Source: UBA6382 sp963617965 (lineage in GTDB: Bacteria; Bacteroidota; Bacteroidia; Bacteroidales; Bacteroidaceae). From it: DNA of 44,103 nucleotides. The stretch spans positions 1 to 44,103 of the forward strand of contig CAVEQO010000018.1 of the NCBI GenBank assembly GCA_963617965.1, in the 5' to 3' direction. The position numbers and the translations under genes are program-made. This document shows, piece by piece, positions 9,339-18,445 of the stretch. The notes beneath the pieces were generated by a model. The model was not told the origin of the DNA, made no database searches, and was given only the letters and a program-made list of their open reading frames with translations. The first letter of the stretch is position 1. Each line of letters begins with the position of its first letter.

Positions 9339-12044
9339 TTATTTTGCGAGAGAGGCAAGGGTCTCTTTTATGGCGGAAATCTTCGACTCCGTGTCGGCAA
9401 GTTTCTTGCGTTCAAGTTCCACCACCTGAGCAGGGGCATTTGCCACAAAACGCCCGTTGGCAAGTTTTTTCCTTATGCCTTCAAGAAATCCCTCAAGATG
9501 CCGGAGCTCAGCTTCCTGCTTCTTCCTTTCGGCCTCCACATCAATAAGATTACCCAACGGCACGGCAAACTCGTCTGTCCCCACCATAAACTTGGCAGAC
9601 CCTTCCGGGCTTGCAGCATTATCGCTGATGGCGCACAGGTTGGACATCTTGACTATAGCGGGATTGTAGGCCGCATGAGTGTTTTCGCCTGAAACCACAA
9701 GTTCCAAAGGCTCTTTCTGCGGAATGTTTTTCTGGTTGCGTACAGCGCGCACACCTGCCACTATTTTCTTCACCGCCTCAAACTCGGCTATAATCTTGTC
9801 ATCGTCCTTGCCGGGCAAATCCATTGCAAGAGGGCTTACCATGATACTCTCGCCATCTTTGCGGTCGTATATATGCTGCCACAGTTCTTCGGTAATGAAC
9901 GGCATGAACGGATGTACAATCTTCATCAACAGGTCAAAGAAGCGGAGGGTTTCGTCAAGGGTCTTCCTGTCAACAGGTTCCTGGTAGGACGGCTTTACCA
10001 TCTCCAGATACCAACCGGAGAAATCATCGGTGAAGAGTCTGAACACCGCCATCAGAGCCTCATTGAGACGGTACTTCGAATACAAGTCGTTTATTTCAGC
10101 GGCTGCGACCCTGAGCTTGGCCCCAAACCATCTGACCGCTATTCCGCACACCTCCGGCTGCGGTTGTTCTGCCGTTTCCCATCCCTTTACGAGACGGAAA
10201 GCATTCCATATCTTGTTGCAGAAATTACGTCCTTGTTCGCACAAGCTCTCGGCAAACAGTATGTCATTGCCTGCGGGAGCTGCAAGCAGCATGCCCATAC
10301 GCACGCCATCTGCGCCGTATTTCTCTATCAGTCCGATGGGATCTGGCGAGTTGCCCAGTGACTTCGACATCTTGCGCCCTATCTCGTCACGCACGATACC
10401 GGTGAAATAGACGTTGCGGAACGGAACATCGTGCATATACTCCTCGCCGGCCATAATCATGCGTGCAACCCAGAAAAATATAATATCCGGAGCTGTGACA
10501 AGGTCGGAAGTGGGATAATAGTACTTTATCTCCCCGTTGCCGGGATTGTTGATTCCGTCAAACAGCGATATAGGCCACAGCCACGACGAGAACCACGTGT
10601 CAAGGGCATCCTCATCGCGGGTTAGCTGGTCGGCAGTGAGGTTCTCATAACCGCTGATCTTGCGTGCCTCATCAAGAGCCTCTTCCAGAGTCAGTGCGAC
10701 AACGAACTTCTCTTCCCCGTCATCTGCCACAGGCAGAAACCAGGCAGGAATGCGGTGTCCCCACCAGAGCTGGCGGCTGATACACCAGTCCTGTATGTTC
10801 TCAAGCCAGTTGCGGTATGTCGCAACGTACTTCGTCGGGTAGAACTTTATCTTGCCTTCAAGCACCGGCGGCAAAGCGATGTCGGCAAAATGCTTCATCG
10901 ACAAGAACCACTGCTTGCAAAGGCGCGGCTCCACCGCCGTGTCCTGGTTGCGTTCCGAATAGCCCACCTTGTTCTCATAGTCCTCCACCTTTTCCAGCAA
11001 GGCGGCAGCATCAAGGTCTTTGGCTATCTGCCGGCGCACAACCATGCGATCCATACCGACATACATACCCGCAGCTTCGCTGACAGTGCCGTCCGGATTA
11101 AAAATGTCAATGGTGTCCAATCCGTGGGATTTGCCGAGGGCGTAGTCGTTGACATCGTGAGCCGGTGTCACTTTCAGACAGCCCGTACCGAACTCTATGT
11201 CCACGTAACGGTCTTCTATCACGGGAATTACACGCCCCACCAATGGCACGGTCACCTTGTGCCCCCGCAACCACTGGTTTTTGGGGTCTTTGGGGTTGAT
11301 GCACATGGCTGTGTCGCCCATTATGGTCTCGGGGCGCGTGGTTGCCACGACTGCATAGAACCCTTTGGAGTCCTCATGCAGCACCTCGCCCTCCTGCCCC
11401 GTAGGCTTCACAGGGTTTTCGGACGTGTCCGCCACATAATATTTGAGGTAATACAATTTGCTTTTCTCGTCACGGTAGACGACCTCCTCGGCAGACAGTA
11501 CCGTTTGGGCTTTCGGGTCCCAGTTCACCATACGCAGCCCCCGATAGACAAGTCCCTTGCGATAGAGATCCACAAAGACTTTCAGCACGCTCTCGCTGCG
11601 CTTTTCATCCATGGTAAACGCAGTGCGATCCCAGTCACAGCTGGCACCAAGCCGGCGCAACTGCTTGAGGATGATACCGCCATGTTCGTCAGTCCAGTCC
11701 CATGCGTGCTTCAGAAACTGCTCGCGGGTCAGGTCACGCTTCTTTATGCCCTGTTCGGCGAGGCGGTTCACAACTTTTGCTTCCGTAGCGATGCTGGCAT
11801 GGTCTGTGCCAGGCACCCAACAGGCATTTTTGCCGTCAAGGCGAGCCTTGCGCACCAGAATGTCCTGTATGGTATTGTTGAGCATGTGACCCATGTGGAG
11901 CACCCCTGTCACGTTCGGCGGCGGTATCACAACGGTGTAGGGTTCGCGTCCATCCGGCTTTGAACTGAAAAATTTGTGATCTGTCCAATATTTGTACCAC
12001 TTGCCCTCGACTTCGGCAGGGTTGTATTTGCTTGCTAACTCCAT
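9339..12044 (-). CDS. valS: Valine--tRNA ligase
   Basis: 901 residues, typical for ValS. It charges tRNA-Val in the cytoplasm. The class I signatures are present: PPNVTGVLHMGH (HIGH region) and GRKMSKSLGNSPDP (KMSKS loop). The GTDHASIATE stretch and the WCISRQLWWGHRIPAW segment are diagnostic of ValS. The last 65 or so residues form the tRNA-binding coiled coil (ERKKQEAELRHLEGFLEGIR). It starts at ATG 12044 and heads a two-gene unit with mazG. Confidence 0.98.
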   Translation of the reverse strand: MELASKYNPAEVEGKWYKYWTDHKFFSSKPDGREPYTVVIPPPNVTGVLHMGHMLNNTIQDILVRKARLDGKNACWVPGTDHASIATEAKVVNRLAEQGIKKRDLTREQFLKHAWDWTDEHGGIILKQLRRLGASCDWDRTAFTMDEKRSESVLKVFVDLYRKGLVYRGLRMVNWDPKAQTVLSAEEVVYRDEKSKLYYLKYYVADTSENPVKPTGQEGEVLHEDSKGFYAVVATTRPETIMGDTAMCINPKDPKNQWLRGHKVTVPLVGRVIPVIEDRYVDIEFGTGCLKVTPAHDVNDYALGKSHGLDTIDIFNPDGTVSEAAGMYVGMDRMVVRRQIAKDLDAAALLEKVEDYENKVGYSERNQDTAVEPRLCKQWFLSMKHFADIALPPVLEGKIKFYPTKYVATYRNWLENIQDWCISRQLWWGHRIPAWFLPVADDGEEKFVVALTLEEALDEARKISGYENLTADQLTRDEDALDTWFSSWLWPISLFDGINNPGNGEIKYYYPTSDLVTAPDIIFFWVARMIMAGEEYMHDVPFRNVYFTGIVRDEIGRKMSKSLGNSPDPIGLIEKYGADGVRMGMLLAAPAGNDILFAESLCEQGRNFCNKIWNAFRLVKGWETAEQPQPEVCGIAVRWFGAKLRVAAAEINDLYSKYRLNEALMAVFRLFTDDFSGWYLEMVKPSYQEPVDRKTLDETLRFFDLLMKIVHPFMPFITEELWQHIYDRKDGESIMVSPLAMDLPGKDDDKIIAEFEAVKKIVAGVRAVRNQKNIPQKEPLELVVSGENTHAAYNPAIVKMSNLCAISDNAASPEGSAKFMVGTDEFAVPLGNLIDVEAERKKQEAELRHLEGFLEGIRKKLANGRFVANAPAQVVELERKKLADTESKISAIKETLASLAK

Positions 12045-12069
12045 TTTTTGCCTGTTATTCAGTTTCGTG

Positions 12070-12077
12070 CAAAATTA
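12070..12077 (-). promoter_or_regulatory. Promoter -7 box for valS-mazG
   Basis: TAATTTTG on the minus strand fits TAnnTTTG and lies about 26 bases upstream of the valS ATG. No good -33 element was found. Confidence 0.5.
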
Positions 12078-12263
12078 ACATTTTTCTCTCATGCCGCCTG
12101 TCTTTGCAATCCTTTTTCTTGCCAAAAGACACAAACAGCACCGCCACAAGTCCTTGACAAACGGCTTTTCCGGCGGCCGGCTGTTTACGGCCAACGACCA
12201 CAACAAAAAAAAACCGAGAACTTCACAGTCGTCGGCTTTAAATATGAAAAAATTGTTTTGTCG

Positions 12264-12803
12264 TTATCTCTGTATTCTGTCTGCGGAAGGCTTTGCGGCA
12301 TCCGCTTGTTTCCCCGGCCCCTTATGCCGCGGTCCTTGGGCTATATTGCTGAGCATCCTGCGCTCGAAAATTTTCTCGGCAATCTTGATCTTCAACAGTT
12401 TTGAAGCACTGACTATCTTGAGGAATCTCTTCCGGTACTTTTCTTCCAGCTCCACAATATCCTCCTCGTTTTCCGCTATAGCATCAAGTATGGCAAGACT
12501 CTCTGCATTGCTGAGTTTTTTCCGCCATGCATCCCGCATCATCTTGCCATTCTTGAAACTCAGCTTGCGTTGCCGGTCTTTCATCTGGTGAAACAGCGGG
12601 AAAAACGCATTGGCCTCGGCGCGGGTCAGATCTGCCGTATTTGTAATATACTCCATCTCTTTCTGCCGGTATTCCTCGGGCGAAAAACGCGGGCGGCTGC
12701 CGTTTTCAGGTTCGTCGCCAGTGGAATGCGCCGTCGCTCCGGCGGCAACGAGCAAGCAAAATACAACGAGAAAGAGTTTTTTGATTAAGTCTCTGCGTAT
12801 CAT
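12264..12803 (-). CDS. Periplasmic CpxP/Spy-like protein of an ECF sigma operon
   Basis: 179 residues from ATG 12803. A TTG three codons further upstream is less likely. A basic N-terminus and hydrophobic run (LFLVVFCLLVAAGATA) form a signal peptide. The mature part is helical and charged, with LTRAEANAFFPLFHQM resembling the LTxxQ region of Spy/CpxP, and then EENDIVELEEKYRKRF-like helices. Proteins of this kind commonly follow an ECF sigma factor in Bacteroidales and are thought to sense or buffer envelope stress, which I infer here from position. It starts 10 bases after the stop of the preceding gene. The basic, low-complexity C-terminus is unremarkable. Confidence 0.75.
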   Translation of the reverse strand: MIRRDLIKKLFLVVFCLLVAAGATAHSTGDEPENGSRPRFSPEEYRQKEMEYITNTADLTRAEANAFFPLFHQMKDRQRKLSFKNGKMMRDAWRKKLSNAESLAILDAIAENEEDIVELEEKYRKRFLKIVSASKLLKIKIAEKIFERRMLSNIAQGPRHKGPGKQADAAKPSADRIQR

Positions 12804-12813
12804 ATGTGTCAAT

Positions 12814-13224
12814 TTATTCAGACCCGGTCAGGCAAGCCACGATATCATGGCTGTCGGTCATCATGTAGTCGCACGCATCGTTGACATAGGAGTAGATTTC
12901 CTCTTCGGAAGCCTCGCCATCCGCCCGCACGTTTCCCTCTGACAGCTGTGCCGTCACAGACTTTTCGCTGAGTATCCTTTGCTGGTATTTGTAGACCCAC
13001 ACTCCGAAATACAGACCGCCGAACATGGCCGCCATGTATATGTAGGGCTTCAGTCTGGCATACGCCTCTGTTTGCCAGAACCGGACTGTCCGCTTGCCTC
13101 CGGCAGGATTGTCATCCTCCAAAACGCGCTGCATGATGCGCCGGTCAAGACTGTCAAAATAACCCCGTGGCGTTTTGAACACCCCACGGCCGTCTGTTGA
13201 ATTGTTCAAGTCTGGTATATTCAT
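12814..13224 (-). CDS. Small membrane protein downstream of an ECF sigma factor, possible anti-sigma factor
   Basis: 136 residues from ATG 13224. The N-terminal half is cytoplasmic in character and includes VFKTPRGYFDSLDRRIMQRV. One hydrophobic segment (about residues 76-92, PYIYMAAMFGGLYFGVWV) spans the membrane. The rest is acidic and would be periplasmic. It lacks the zinc-binding anti-sigma motif. The position between the sigma gene (43 bases upstream) and a CpxP-like gene suggests it anchors or inhibits the sigma factor. That role is inferred from context only. Confidence 0.7.
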   Translation of the reverse strand: MNIPDLNNSTDGRGVFKTPRGYFDSLDRRIMQRVLEDDNPAGGKRTVRFWQTEAYARLKPYIYMAAMFGGLYFGVWVYKYQQRILSEKSVTAQLSEGNVRADGEASEEEIYSYVNDACDYMMTDSHDIVACLTGSE

Positions 13225-13267
13225 ATATCCTGTCCTCTCTCTTTAGACACCAACCGCATCGGAAAGT

Positions 13268-13816
13268 TTAATCCGCTCCGTTGATTATGTCCTCTATTTT
13301 TTTTGCGGCTATATGGTAAGAGGCCTTGAGTGCCCCTACCGATGTTCCGAGAATGTCTGCCATTTCCTCGTATTTCATGTTGTCATAGTATCTCAGACAA
13401 AAGACCTGACGCTGCTTTGGCGGAAGAGTCCGAATCGCCCTCTGCAAGCTTTTCTGTATTTCGTCTCCGTCAAAATACATGTCGCTCTCAAGCATGTTCT
13501 CCAGATTGGCCTCAGCGGAATCAAGGCTTACCGTTTCGGTGCGGTGCTGCAGGAAAGACAGGCTCTCGTTGGCAGCAATGCGGTAAAGCCATGTGGAAAG
13601 CATTGAGTCGCCCCTGAAAGAATCAAGTGCGCTCCATGCCTTTATGAATGTGTTTTGCAGCACATCGTCGGCATCATCGTGAAACGTGACCACATAACGG
13701 ATTTGCCAGTATAGACGCGAACTGTACTTACCCACAATCTTCTCAAACCCCTTGCTTTTTTCCGCAGGGTTCTTGATCATTTCTATCAGCTGTCTGTCGC
13801 TCGGGTATTGCGCCAT
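13268..13816 (-). CDS. RNA polymerase sigma factor, sigma-70 family, ECF type
   Basis: 182 residues from ATG 13816 (a GTG 12 codons upstream is less likely). Region 2 runs from YSSRLYWQIRYVV through DDADDVLQNTFIKAWSALDS to STWLYRIAANES. Region 4 is LPPKQRQVFCLRYYDNMKYE followed by the helix-turn-helix EEMADILGTSVGALKASYH. No extra C-terminal domain is present. It opens a three-gene unit with a membrane protein and a CpxP-like protein, a layout typical of envelope-stress ECF systems. An AT-rich stretch (about 13895-13920) lies upstream, but I could not find a TAnnTTTG box. Confidence 0.95.
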   Translation of the reverse strand: MAQYPSDRQLIEMIKNPAEKSKGFEKIVGKYSSRLYWQIRYVVTFHDDADDVLQNTFIKAWSALDSFRGDSMLSTWLYRIAANESLSFLQHRTETVSLDSAEANLENMLESDMYFDGDEIQKSLQRAIRTLPPKQRQVFCLRYYDNMKYEEMADILGTSVGALKASYHIAAKKIEDIINGAD

Positions 13817-13921
13817 CTGGACTTCGGTTTGCCCGCCGTACGCTCTCCCCACAAGACGGTTGCAACGCGAGAGAGAAGAGCTTCCGGCCTTTTCATATTA
13901 TTATATTATTATAAAACACAA

Positions 13922-13948
13922 GGCAACCAGCTGAAAAGTCTGGTTGCC
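13922..13948 (-). terminator. Hairpin terminator
   Basis: GGCAACCAG (13922-13930) and CTGGTTGCC (13940-13948) form a perfect 9-bp stem. On the minus strand it is followed by T-rich sequence (TTGTGTTTTAT). It sits 28 bases after the stop of the mini-protein at 13976-14299. Confidence 0.65.
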
Positions 13949-13975
13949 ATCTCATACCGTCTGCCGTGCAGGATA

Positions 13976-14299
13976 TCACGAAATAGTGAGTTTGCGAACA
14001 AACTTACCGACTTTCACTACATATATGCCCTTGACGAGCTCCGTGGCAACCAGCTGGTCCTCGCTTTCTATGACATAAGAAGCCGCCTGTGTTCCGGTGA
14101 CATAATAAATCTTCATGGTCATCCTCGCTGCTCCCGTCACACGCAGAGTTCTGCCCGACACGGAAACATTTATCTCCTGCGCCTCCGGGGCGGCAAGAGA
14201 CATCTGCTGCGATTCTGTCTGCAAAGCCGCCGCAGGAACGGATGCCAACATTACGACCAAAACCACTATGGATGCAACTATGCGATTCACTGTCTCCAA
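13976..14299 (-). CDS. Secreted mini-protein consisting mainly of a sorting-tail-like domain
   Basis: About 104-107 residues. No ATG is available; the start is TTG 14299 or GTG 14290. The N-terminus is a clear signal peptide (IVASIVVLVVMLASVPAAA). What follows is little more than a type A sorting-tail-like domain: INVSVSGRTLRVTGA, then MKIYYVTGTQAASYVIES and LVKGIYVVKVGKFVRKL. There is no passenger domain. It could be a free-standing tail-like protein, a degenerate remnant, or a small surface protein. The minus-strand box TATTTTTG at 14314-14321 supports expression. Confidence 0.6.
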   Translation of the reverse strand: METVNRIVASIVVLVVMLASVPAAALQTESQQMSLAAPEAQEINVSVSGRTLRVTGAARMTMKIYYVTGTQAASYVIESEDQLVATELVKGIYVVKVGKFVRKLTIS

Positions 14300-14313
14300 A
14301 GTTATTCTTTCTG

Positions 14314-14321
14314 CAAAAATA
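14314..14321 (-). promoter_or_regulatory. Promoter -7 box for the sorting-tail mini-protein
   Basis: TATTTTTG on the minus strand fits TAnnTTTG. A second match, TAACTTTG, overlaps the putative TTG start itself, so which one is used is uncertain. Confidence 0.4.
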
Positions 14322-14390
14322 AGAACCTTTTTTTACTGCACCAAATTTTGGACACGTTTTTTGCCGTGAACTCACTCTTTTTGCTTTTCT

Positions 14391-15389
14391 TCACTTTTTC
14401 GGACTGCGTCTGCCAATTTTCATCAACGCCAGCCCGATGACAATCCAGATAAGTTCACGCACCCTGGTTATCAGTCCTACATATACGCCAAACGCACCAC
14501 TCAGCGACAATGCACTTGCAGAAATGGCAAAACCGCCTTCACGGGCACCAAGCTGCATGGGGGAGAAGAAAAAAAGGTTGCCAAACAGCGATGTGAACGC
14601 CATAATCAGCACACAGTCAAAAAAACTTACGCTGCTTGTCAATATCCGCAGGATAAAATAGATTTCCAGCGACGTGAGCACCCGTGAAACAAACTCAAAG
14701 AAGAAAGACAGGTAGAAAGTCGCCGCATGCTGCGAATGCAGCTCCGCTATCTGGCTGTCCACACAAACAAGATAATCTTTCTTGCGGTCGTAAAGCCGTC
14801 TGAAATATTTGCCAATCCACGGAACGGACGACAGCCCGCACAACAGCCGCACTACCATTCCGTGTCTGTAACCCCAGACAAAGAAATACACCGCAACCAG
14901 GCAAAATACGGAAACGGCACCAAGAAAAAGGCACATAGACACCCCCGGTGCATACATTATTACATACAGGACAACCGATGACAGCCAAAAGCATACGTGG
15001 CTGAAGATATGCATCATGACATAGAGTATCACGCTGCTTACCGCCCTGTCGCTCCCTATCAGTGGACTCAGTTCCATGATGCGGTAAGGCTCGCCGCCCA
15101 TCAGACCGCATGGGGTGGCATAATTGAGAGCAAAACCCGAAATGGTCAGTTTGTAGACCTTGCCGAAACTTACGGATGCACGGCTTCCCCCACTGCGGAT
15201 TATCATATACCAACTTGCAGCGTTCAGCAAGTATATCAGCAGCCACACCCCTACGACAAACGGAAACCACCCTCCCGCCCTGCGGATATGCGCCCACAGT
15301 TCGGCATAGTCAACGTCAAATGTCAGTAGCATCACCGCAACCGCAGCGACTCCCGCAAAGAAAAACACATTGTTCCACAATTTGCTCAT
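14391..15389 (-). CDS. Lysylphosphatidylglycerol synthase transmembrane-domain family protein
   Basis: 332 residues from ATG 15389, with about seven or eight transmembrane helices and the family pattern SGFALNYATPCGLMGGEPYRI plus a late LGAREGGFAISA. This is the flippase-like membrane domain (UPF0104) without the aminoacyl-transferase domain of MprF. Family members are thought to move lipids or polyprenyl-linked compounds across the inner membrane; the cargo here is unknown. It begins 18 bases after the rnz stop, so it is co-transcribed with rnz. Confidence 0.9.
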   Translation of the reverse strand: MSKLWNNVFFFAGVAAVAVMLLTFDVDYAELWAHIRRAGGWFPFVVGVWLLIYLLNAASWYMIIRSGGSRASVSFGKVYKLTISGFALNYATPCGLMGGEPYRIMELSPLIGSDRAVSSVILYVMMHIFSHVCFWLSSVVLYVIMYAPGVSMCLFLGAVSVFCLVAVYFFVWGYRHGMVVRLLCGLSSVPWIGKYFRRLYDRKKDYLVCVDSQIAELHSQHAATFYLSFFFEFVSRVLTSLEIYFILRILTSSVSFFDCVLIMAFTSLFGNLFFFSPMQLGAREGGFAISASALSLSGAFGVYVGLITRVRELIWIVIGLALMKIGRRSPKK

Positions 15390-15407
15390 AGGAACAGGCC
15401 TTTTCTG

Positions 15408-16322
15408 CTACACATTGACTACCAGCCCCTCCTCTGCAGCAATAGTGTCGGGGAAAACCCTGCACGCCTGACTGACGAGTTCCGACACATCGTCTACAGT
15501 GGCAGAATAGTGACCTATCATCAACCTCTTGACACCAGCGAGTTTGGCTACGGCTGCCGCCTGGCCTGCCGTAGAATGTCCGCGAATGCCCGCTTTCACT
15601 TCCGAGCCGTCAGGATATGTCGCTTCGTGATAGAGAAGATCCACCCCCCTGACCATATCCGCCAAACCTGGCAGATAAGAAGTGTCCGAGCAATAGGCAT
15701 ACGACCGCGGCGGTGCCGCTGGCGTGACAAGGCGTGCGTTGGGGACAACAGTGCCGTCATCGCATACCCAGTCCTTGCCCGCTTTTATGTCGTGCAAACG
15801 ACAAACGGGGATATTGTAGAAGTCTGTCATCTCCCGGTTGATATGTGGCAGCGAGGGCTTTTCCTTGAACAGGAAACCGCAGCACGCCGCCGTATGCTTC
15901 AGGGGCAGCGACCACACCTCCATTGTGCGGTCTTCGTAAACGAGTGCGTTTCTGGACGTGTCTACCGTGTGGTACACCACTTCGTATCCAAGCTTGTGAC
16001 AAAACAGATTGACCTGCGCACGGAGCACCTCCTCCAGACCCTCGGGGGAATACACATGGAAATTCTTTGTGCGCCCCAGCAGACCGAAAGTTGCTATCAG
16101 ACCGGCCAAGCCCAGGCAATGGTCTCCATGCAGATGAGATATGAATACGTTGCGCAAAGCCATGAACTTGACTCTCCTCGCCCGCATCTGCAGTTGGGTG
16201 CCTTCACCGCAGTCCACAAGCGACAGCTTGTCGCGCATGTTTACCACCTGAGCCGACGGATTGTGCCTCAGTGTCGGAGTGGCACTGCCGCATCCCAATA
16301 CCGTTATCTCGAATTTTTCCAC
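15408..16322 (-). CDS. rnz: Ribonuclease Z
   Basis: 304 residues, the short form of RNase Z, which trims tRNA 3' ends in the cytoplasm. The zinc motif HLHGDH, the later YHEATYPDGSE and the GHSTAGQAA and GHYSA motifs are all present. The start must be GTG 16322: the conserved N-terminal LGCGSATPTLRHNPSAQ would be lost from the next ATG. AAGGA lies just upstream as a ribosome binding site. It is followed 18 bases later by the LPG-synthase-like membrane gene. Confidence 0.97.
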   Translation of the reverse strand: MEKFEITVLGCGSATPTLRHNPSAQVVNMRDKLSLVDCGEGTQLQMRARRVKFMALRNVFISHLHGDHCLGLAGLIATFGLLGRTKNFHVYSPEGLEEVLRAQVNLFCHKLGYEVVYHTVDTSRNALVYEDRTMEVWSLPLKHTAACCGFLFKEKPSLPHINREMTDFYNIPVCRLHDIKAGKDWVCDDGTVVPNARLVTPAAPPRSYAYCSDTSYLPGLADMVRGVDLLYHEATYPDGSEVKAGIRGHSTAGQAAAVAKLAGVKRLMIGHYSATVDDVSELVSQACRVFPDTIAAEEGLVVNV

Positions 16323-16402
16323 AGTTCCTTATTTTCAGGGGCTTCTCACCACCGTGTCAGATGGACACACAGCCCGACCGCAATACGGTATTTCCCCACG
16401 AG

Positions 16403-16454
16403 TAAAAAAGGGGGAGGAACTTCGCCCAATCTGCCTACGGGCAAGTCCTCCCCC
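16403..16454 (-). terminator. Rho-independent terminator of rpsA
   Basis: GGGGGAGGAACTTCGCCC (16410-16427) pairs with GGGCAAGTCCTCCCCC (16439-16454) with two small bulges. On the minus strand the stem is followed by a run of T (the AAAAAA at 16404-16409 of the plus strand). It lies about 50 bases beyond the rpsA stop. Confidence 0.9.
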
Positions 16455-16507
16455 TGTGTAACTAATGCGTTAGCCGCATTCCAGCCGTGCTGACACAACA
16501 GCCGGTA

Positions 16508-18292
16508 TTACTCCGCGTTGCTCTGCTCCGCAAGCTTTGCCTTGAGTTCCGCGAGGGCGTCATTGTCAGCAAGCGAAGTGGCAGCAGTCTGGTTCTGCAC
16601 CTCAGGAGTGTCATTGTTCGGTTTGCGCTGGGCTGACACCTTGCGCTGCTCTGCACGCTGTTCATCCTCAAACACACGGCTGTGCGAAAGGATAATCCTG
16701 CGTGTCACCTTGTTGAACTCAAGCACCTTGAACGGCAACTTCTCGTTGAGCTGTGCCTTGGTCTTGTCTTCCTTGACGAGATGCTTGGGAGTGGCGAAAC
16801 CGTCAATGCCGTATTCAAGCTGAATGACATCACCGTTGTCGTGCTCCTCTATTATGGTTCCCTCATGGATTGAACCTACGGTGAATACCGTCTCAAACAC
16901 ATCCCACGGATTTTCTTCCGTCTGCTTGTGACCGAGGCTGAGACGGCGGCTTTCCTTGTCTATCTCAAGCACCACTACTTCTATGTCGGCACCGATCTGA
17001 GTAACCTCTGACGGATGCTTCACTTTCTTTGTCCAGGAGAGGTCAGAGATATGGATAAGACCGTCCACTCCCTCTTCCAGTTCCACAAACACACCGAAGT
17101 TGGTGAAATTGCGAACTTTGGCAACATGCTTGCTCCCTACCGGGTAGTTCTCCTCAATCTTCTGCCATGGATCCGGCTTGAGCTGCTTGATACCGAGCGA
17201 CATCTTGCGTTCCGTGCGGTCAAGGGTGAGGATTACGGCCTCAACCTCGTCTCCCACTTTCATGAAATCCTGTGCGGAACGGAGATGCAGACTCCAGCTC
17301 ATTTCACTCACGTGGATAAGTCCCTCCACGCTCGGGGCAACTTCTACGAATGCACCGTAGTCAGTCATGACTACCACCTTGCCCTTGATCTTGTCGCCGA
17401 CCTTGAGATTCGGATCAAGAGCATCCCATGGATGGGGAGTAAGCTGCTTGAGACCAAGAGCGATTCTCTGCTTTTCCTGATCGAAATCAAGGATAACGAC
17501 ATTGATTTTCTGGTCAAGCTCCACAATGTCCTTGGGATCGCTGACACGCCCCCAAGAAAGATCCGTGATATGAATGAGTCCGTCAACGCCACCAAGGTCA
17601 ACGAATACACCATAAGAGGTGATATTCTTGACAGTGCCCTCAAGCACCTGGCCCTTCTCGAGTTTGGAGATGATTTCCTTCTTCTGTGCCTCAAGCTCTG
17701 CCTCGACAAGAGCCTTGTGGCTAACCACAACATTCTTGTACTCCTGATTGATCTTGATAACGAGGAACTCCATCGTCTTCTCCACGAACACATCGTAGTC
17801 GCGGATAGGCCTTACATCAATCTGGCTGCCCGGGAGGAACGCCTCGATACCGAACACGTCGACAATCATGCCGCCCTTGGTGCGGGCCTTGACAAAGCCC
17901 TTGACAATTTCCTTGGACTCAAGTGCCTGATTGACACGATCCCAGCCTTGTTTTGCACGGGCTTTCTTGTGAGAAAGCACAAGCTGGCCCTTTTTGTCTT
18001 CTTCTTTTTCGATGTACACTTCCACCTTGTCTCCAACCTTAAGGTCTGGATTGTAGCGGAACTCGTTGGCAGAAATTATGCCATCAGATTTGTAGCCTAT
18101 GTCAACGAGCACCTCGCGCTTGTTGATTGAGATTACGGTACCTTCAACCACCTCGTGGTTGCTGACCTGACTGAGGGTCTTGCCGTAGGCTTCTTCAGTC
18201 TCTTTCTTGTCAGCCTCTGTCACTGCCGCTCCGTCCGAATACGAATCCCAGTCGAAACCGTCCAGCGGCATTACGTCTTTTAAATTGTTCAT
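16508..18292 (-). CDS. rpsA: 30S ribosomal protein S1
   Basis: 594 residues from ATG 18292. It binds mRNA at the small subunit during initiation. Six S1 repeats can be read: VVEGTVISINKREVLVDIG, IVKGFVKARTKGGMIVDVFG, VLEGTVKNITSYGVFVDLGG, KIKGKVVVMTDYGAFVEVA, HVAKVRNFTNFGVFVELEEG, IHEGTIIEEHDNGDVIQLEY. Repeats 3-5 are closest to consensus (DGLIHITDLSW, EGLIHVSEMSW, DGLIHISDLSW); the last is the most diverged, as is usual. The tail is acidic and Ala-rich. It is a single-gene unit with its own promoter box and a strong terminator. Confidence 0.98.
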   Translation of the reverse strand: MNNLKDVMPLDGFDWDSYSDGAAVTEADKKETEEAYGKTLSQVSNHEVVEGTVISINKREVLVDIGYKSDGIISANEFRYNPDLKVGDKVEVYIEKEEDKKGQLVLSHKKARAKQGWDRVNQALESKEIVKGFVKARTKGGMIVDVFGIEAFLPGSQIDVRPIRDYDVFVEKTMEFLVIKINQEYKNVVVSHKALVEAELEAQKKEIISKLEKGQVLEGTVKNITSYGVFVDLGGVDGLIHITDLSWGRVSDPKDIVELDQKINVVILDFDQEKQRIALGLKQLTPHPWDALDPNLKVGDKIKGKVVVMTDYGAFVEVAPSVEGLIHVSEMSWSLHLRSAQDFMKVGDEVEAVILTLDRTERKMSLGIKQLKPDPWQKIEENYPVGSKHVAKVRNFTNFGVFVELEEGVDGLIHISDLSWTKKVKHPSEVTQIGADIEVVVLEIDKESRRLSLGHKQTEENPWDVFETVFTVGSIHEGTIIEEHDNGDVIQLEYGIDGFATPKHLVKEDKTKAQLNEKLPFKVLEFNKVTRRIILSHSRVFEDEQRAEQRKVSAQRKPNNDTPEVQNQTAATSLADNDALAELKAKLAEQSNAE

Positions 18293-18357
18293 TAAAAAAA
18301 ACAGTTAAATTGATAAGTTAGACATTATGTTGTTCTGTTGTGCAAAAAAATCGGCTG

Positions 18358-18365
18358 CAAAGTTA
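18358..18365 (-). promoter_or_regulatory. Promoter -7 box for rpsA
   Basis: TAACTTTG on the minus strand, 66 bases upstream of the rpsA ATG, implies a leader of roughly 55-60 bases that is AT-rich. Confidence 0.55.
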
Positions 18366-18445
18366 CGTAATTATTCTCATATCACAGTGTTTCGCAGGTT
18401 TTTTCTTGGCTTTGCGAAAAGATTTTCCTGCCATGTGCGGCATTC

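Noticed and set aside
10755..11963. Plus-strand frame of 402 codons opposite valS
   Set aside because: Shadow frame within a conserved tRNA ligase gene.
13895..13920. AT-rich short repeat (ATTATT units) as a regulatory repeat or att site
   Set aside because: Too short and simple; best explained as promoter-proximal AT-rich DNA of the sigma operon.
17015..18130. Plus-strand frame of 371 codons opposite rpsA
   Set aside because: Shadow of the ribosomal protein S1 gene.
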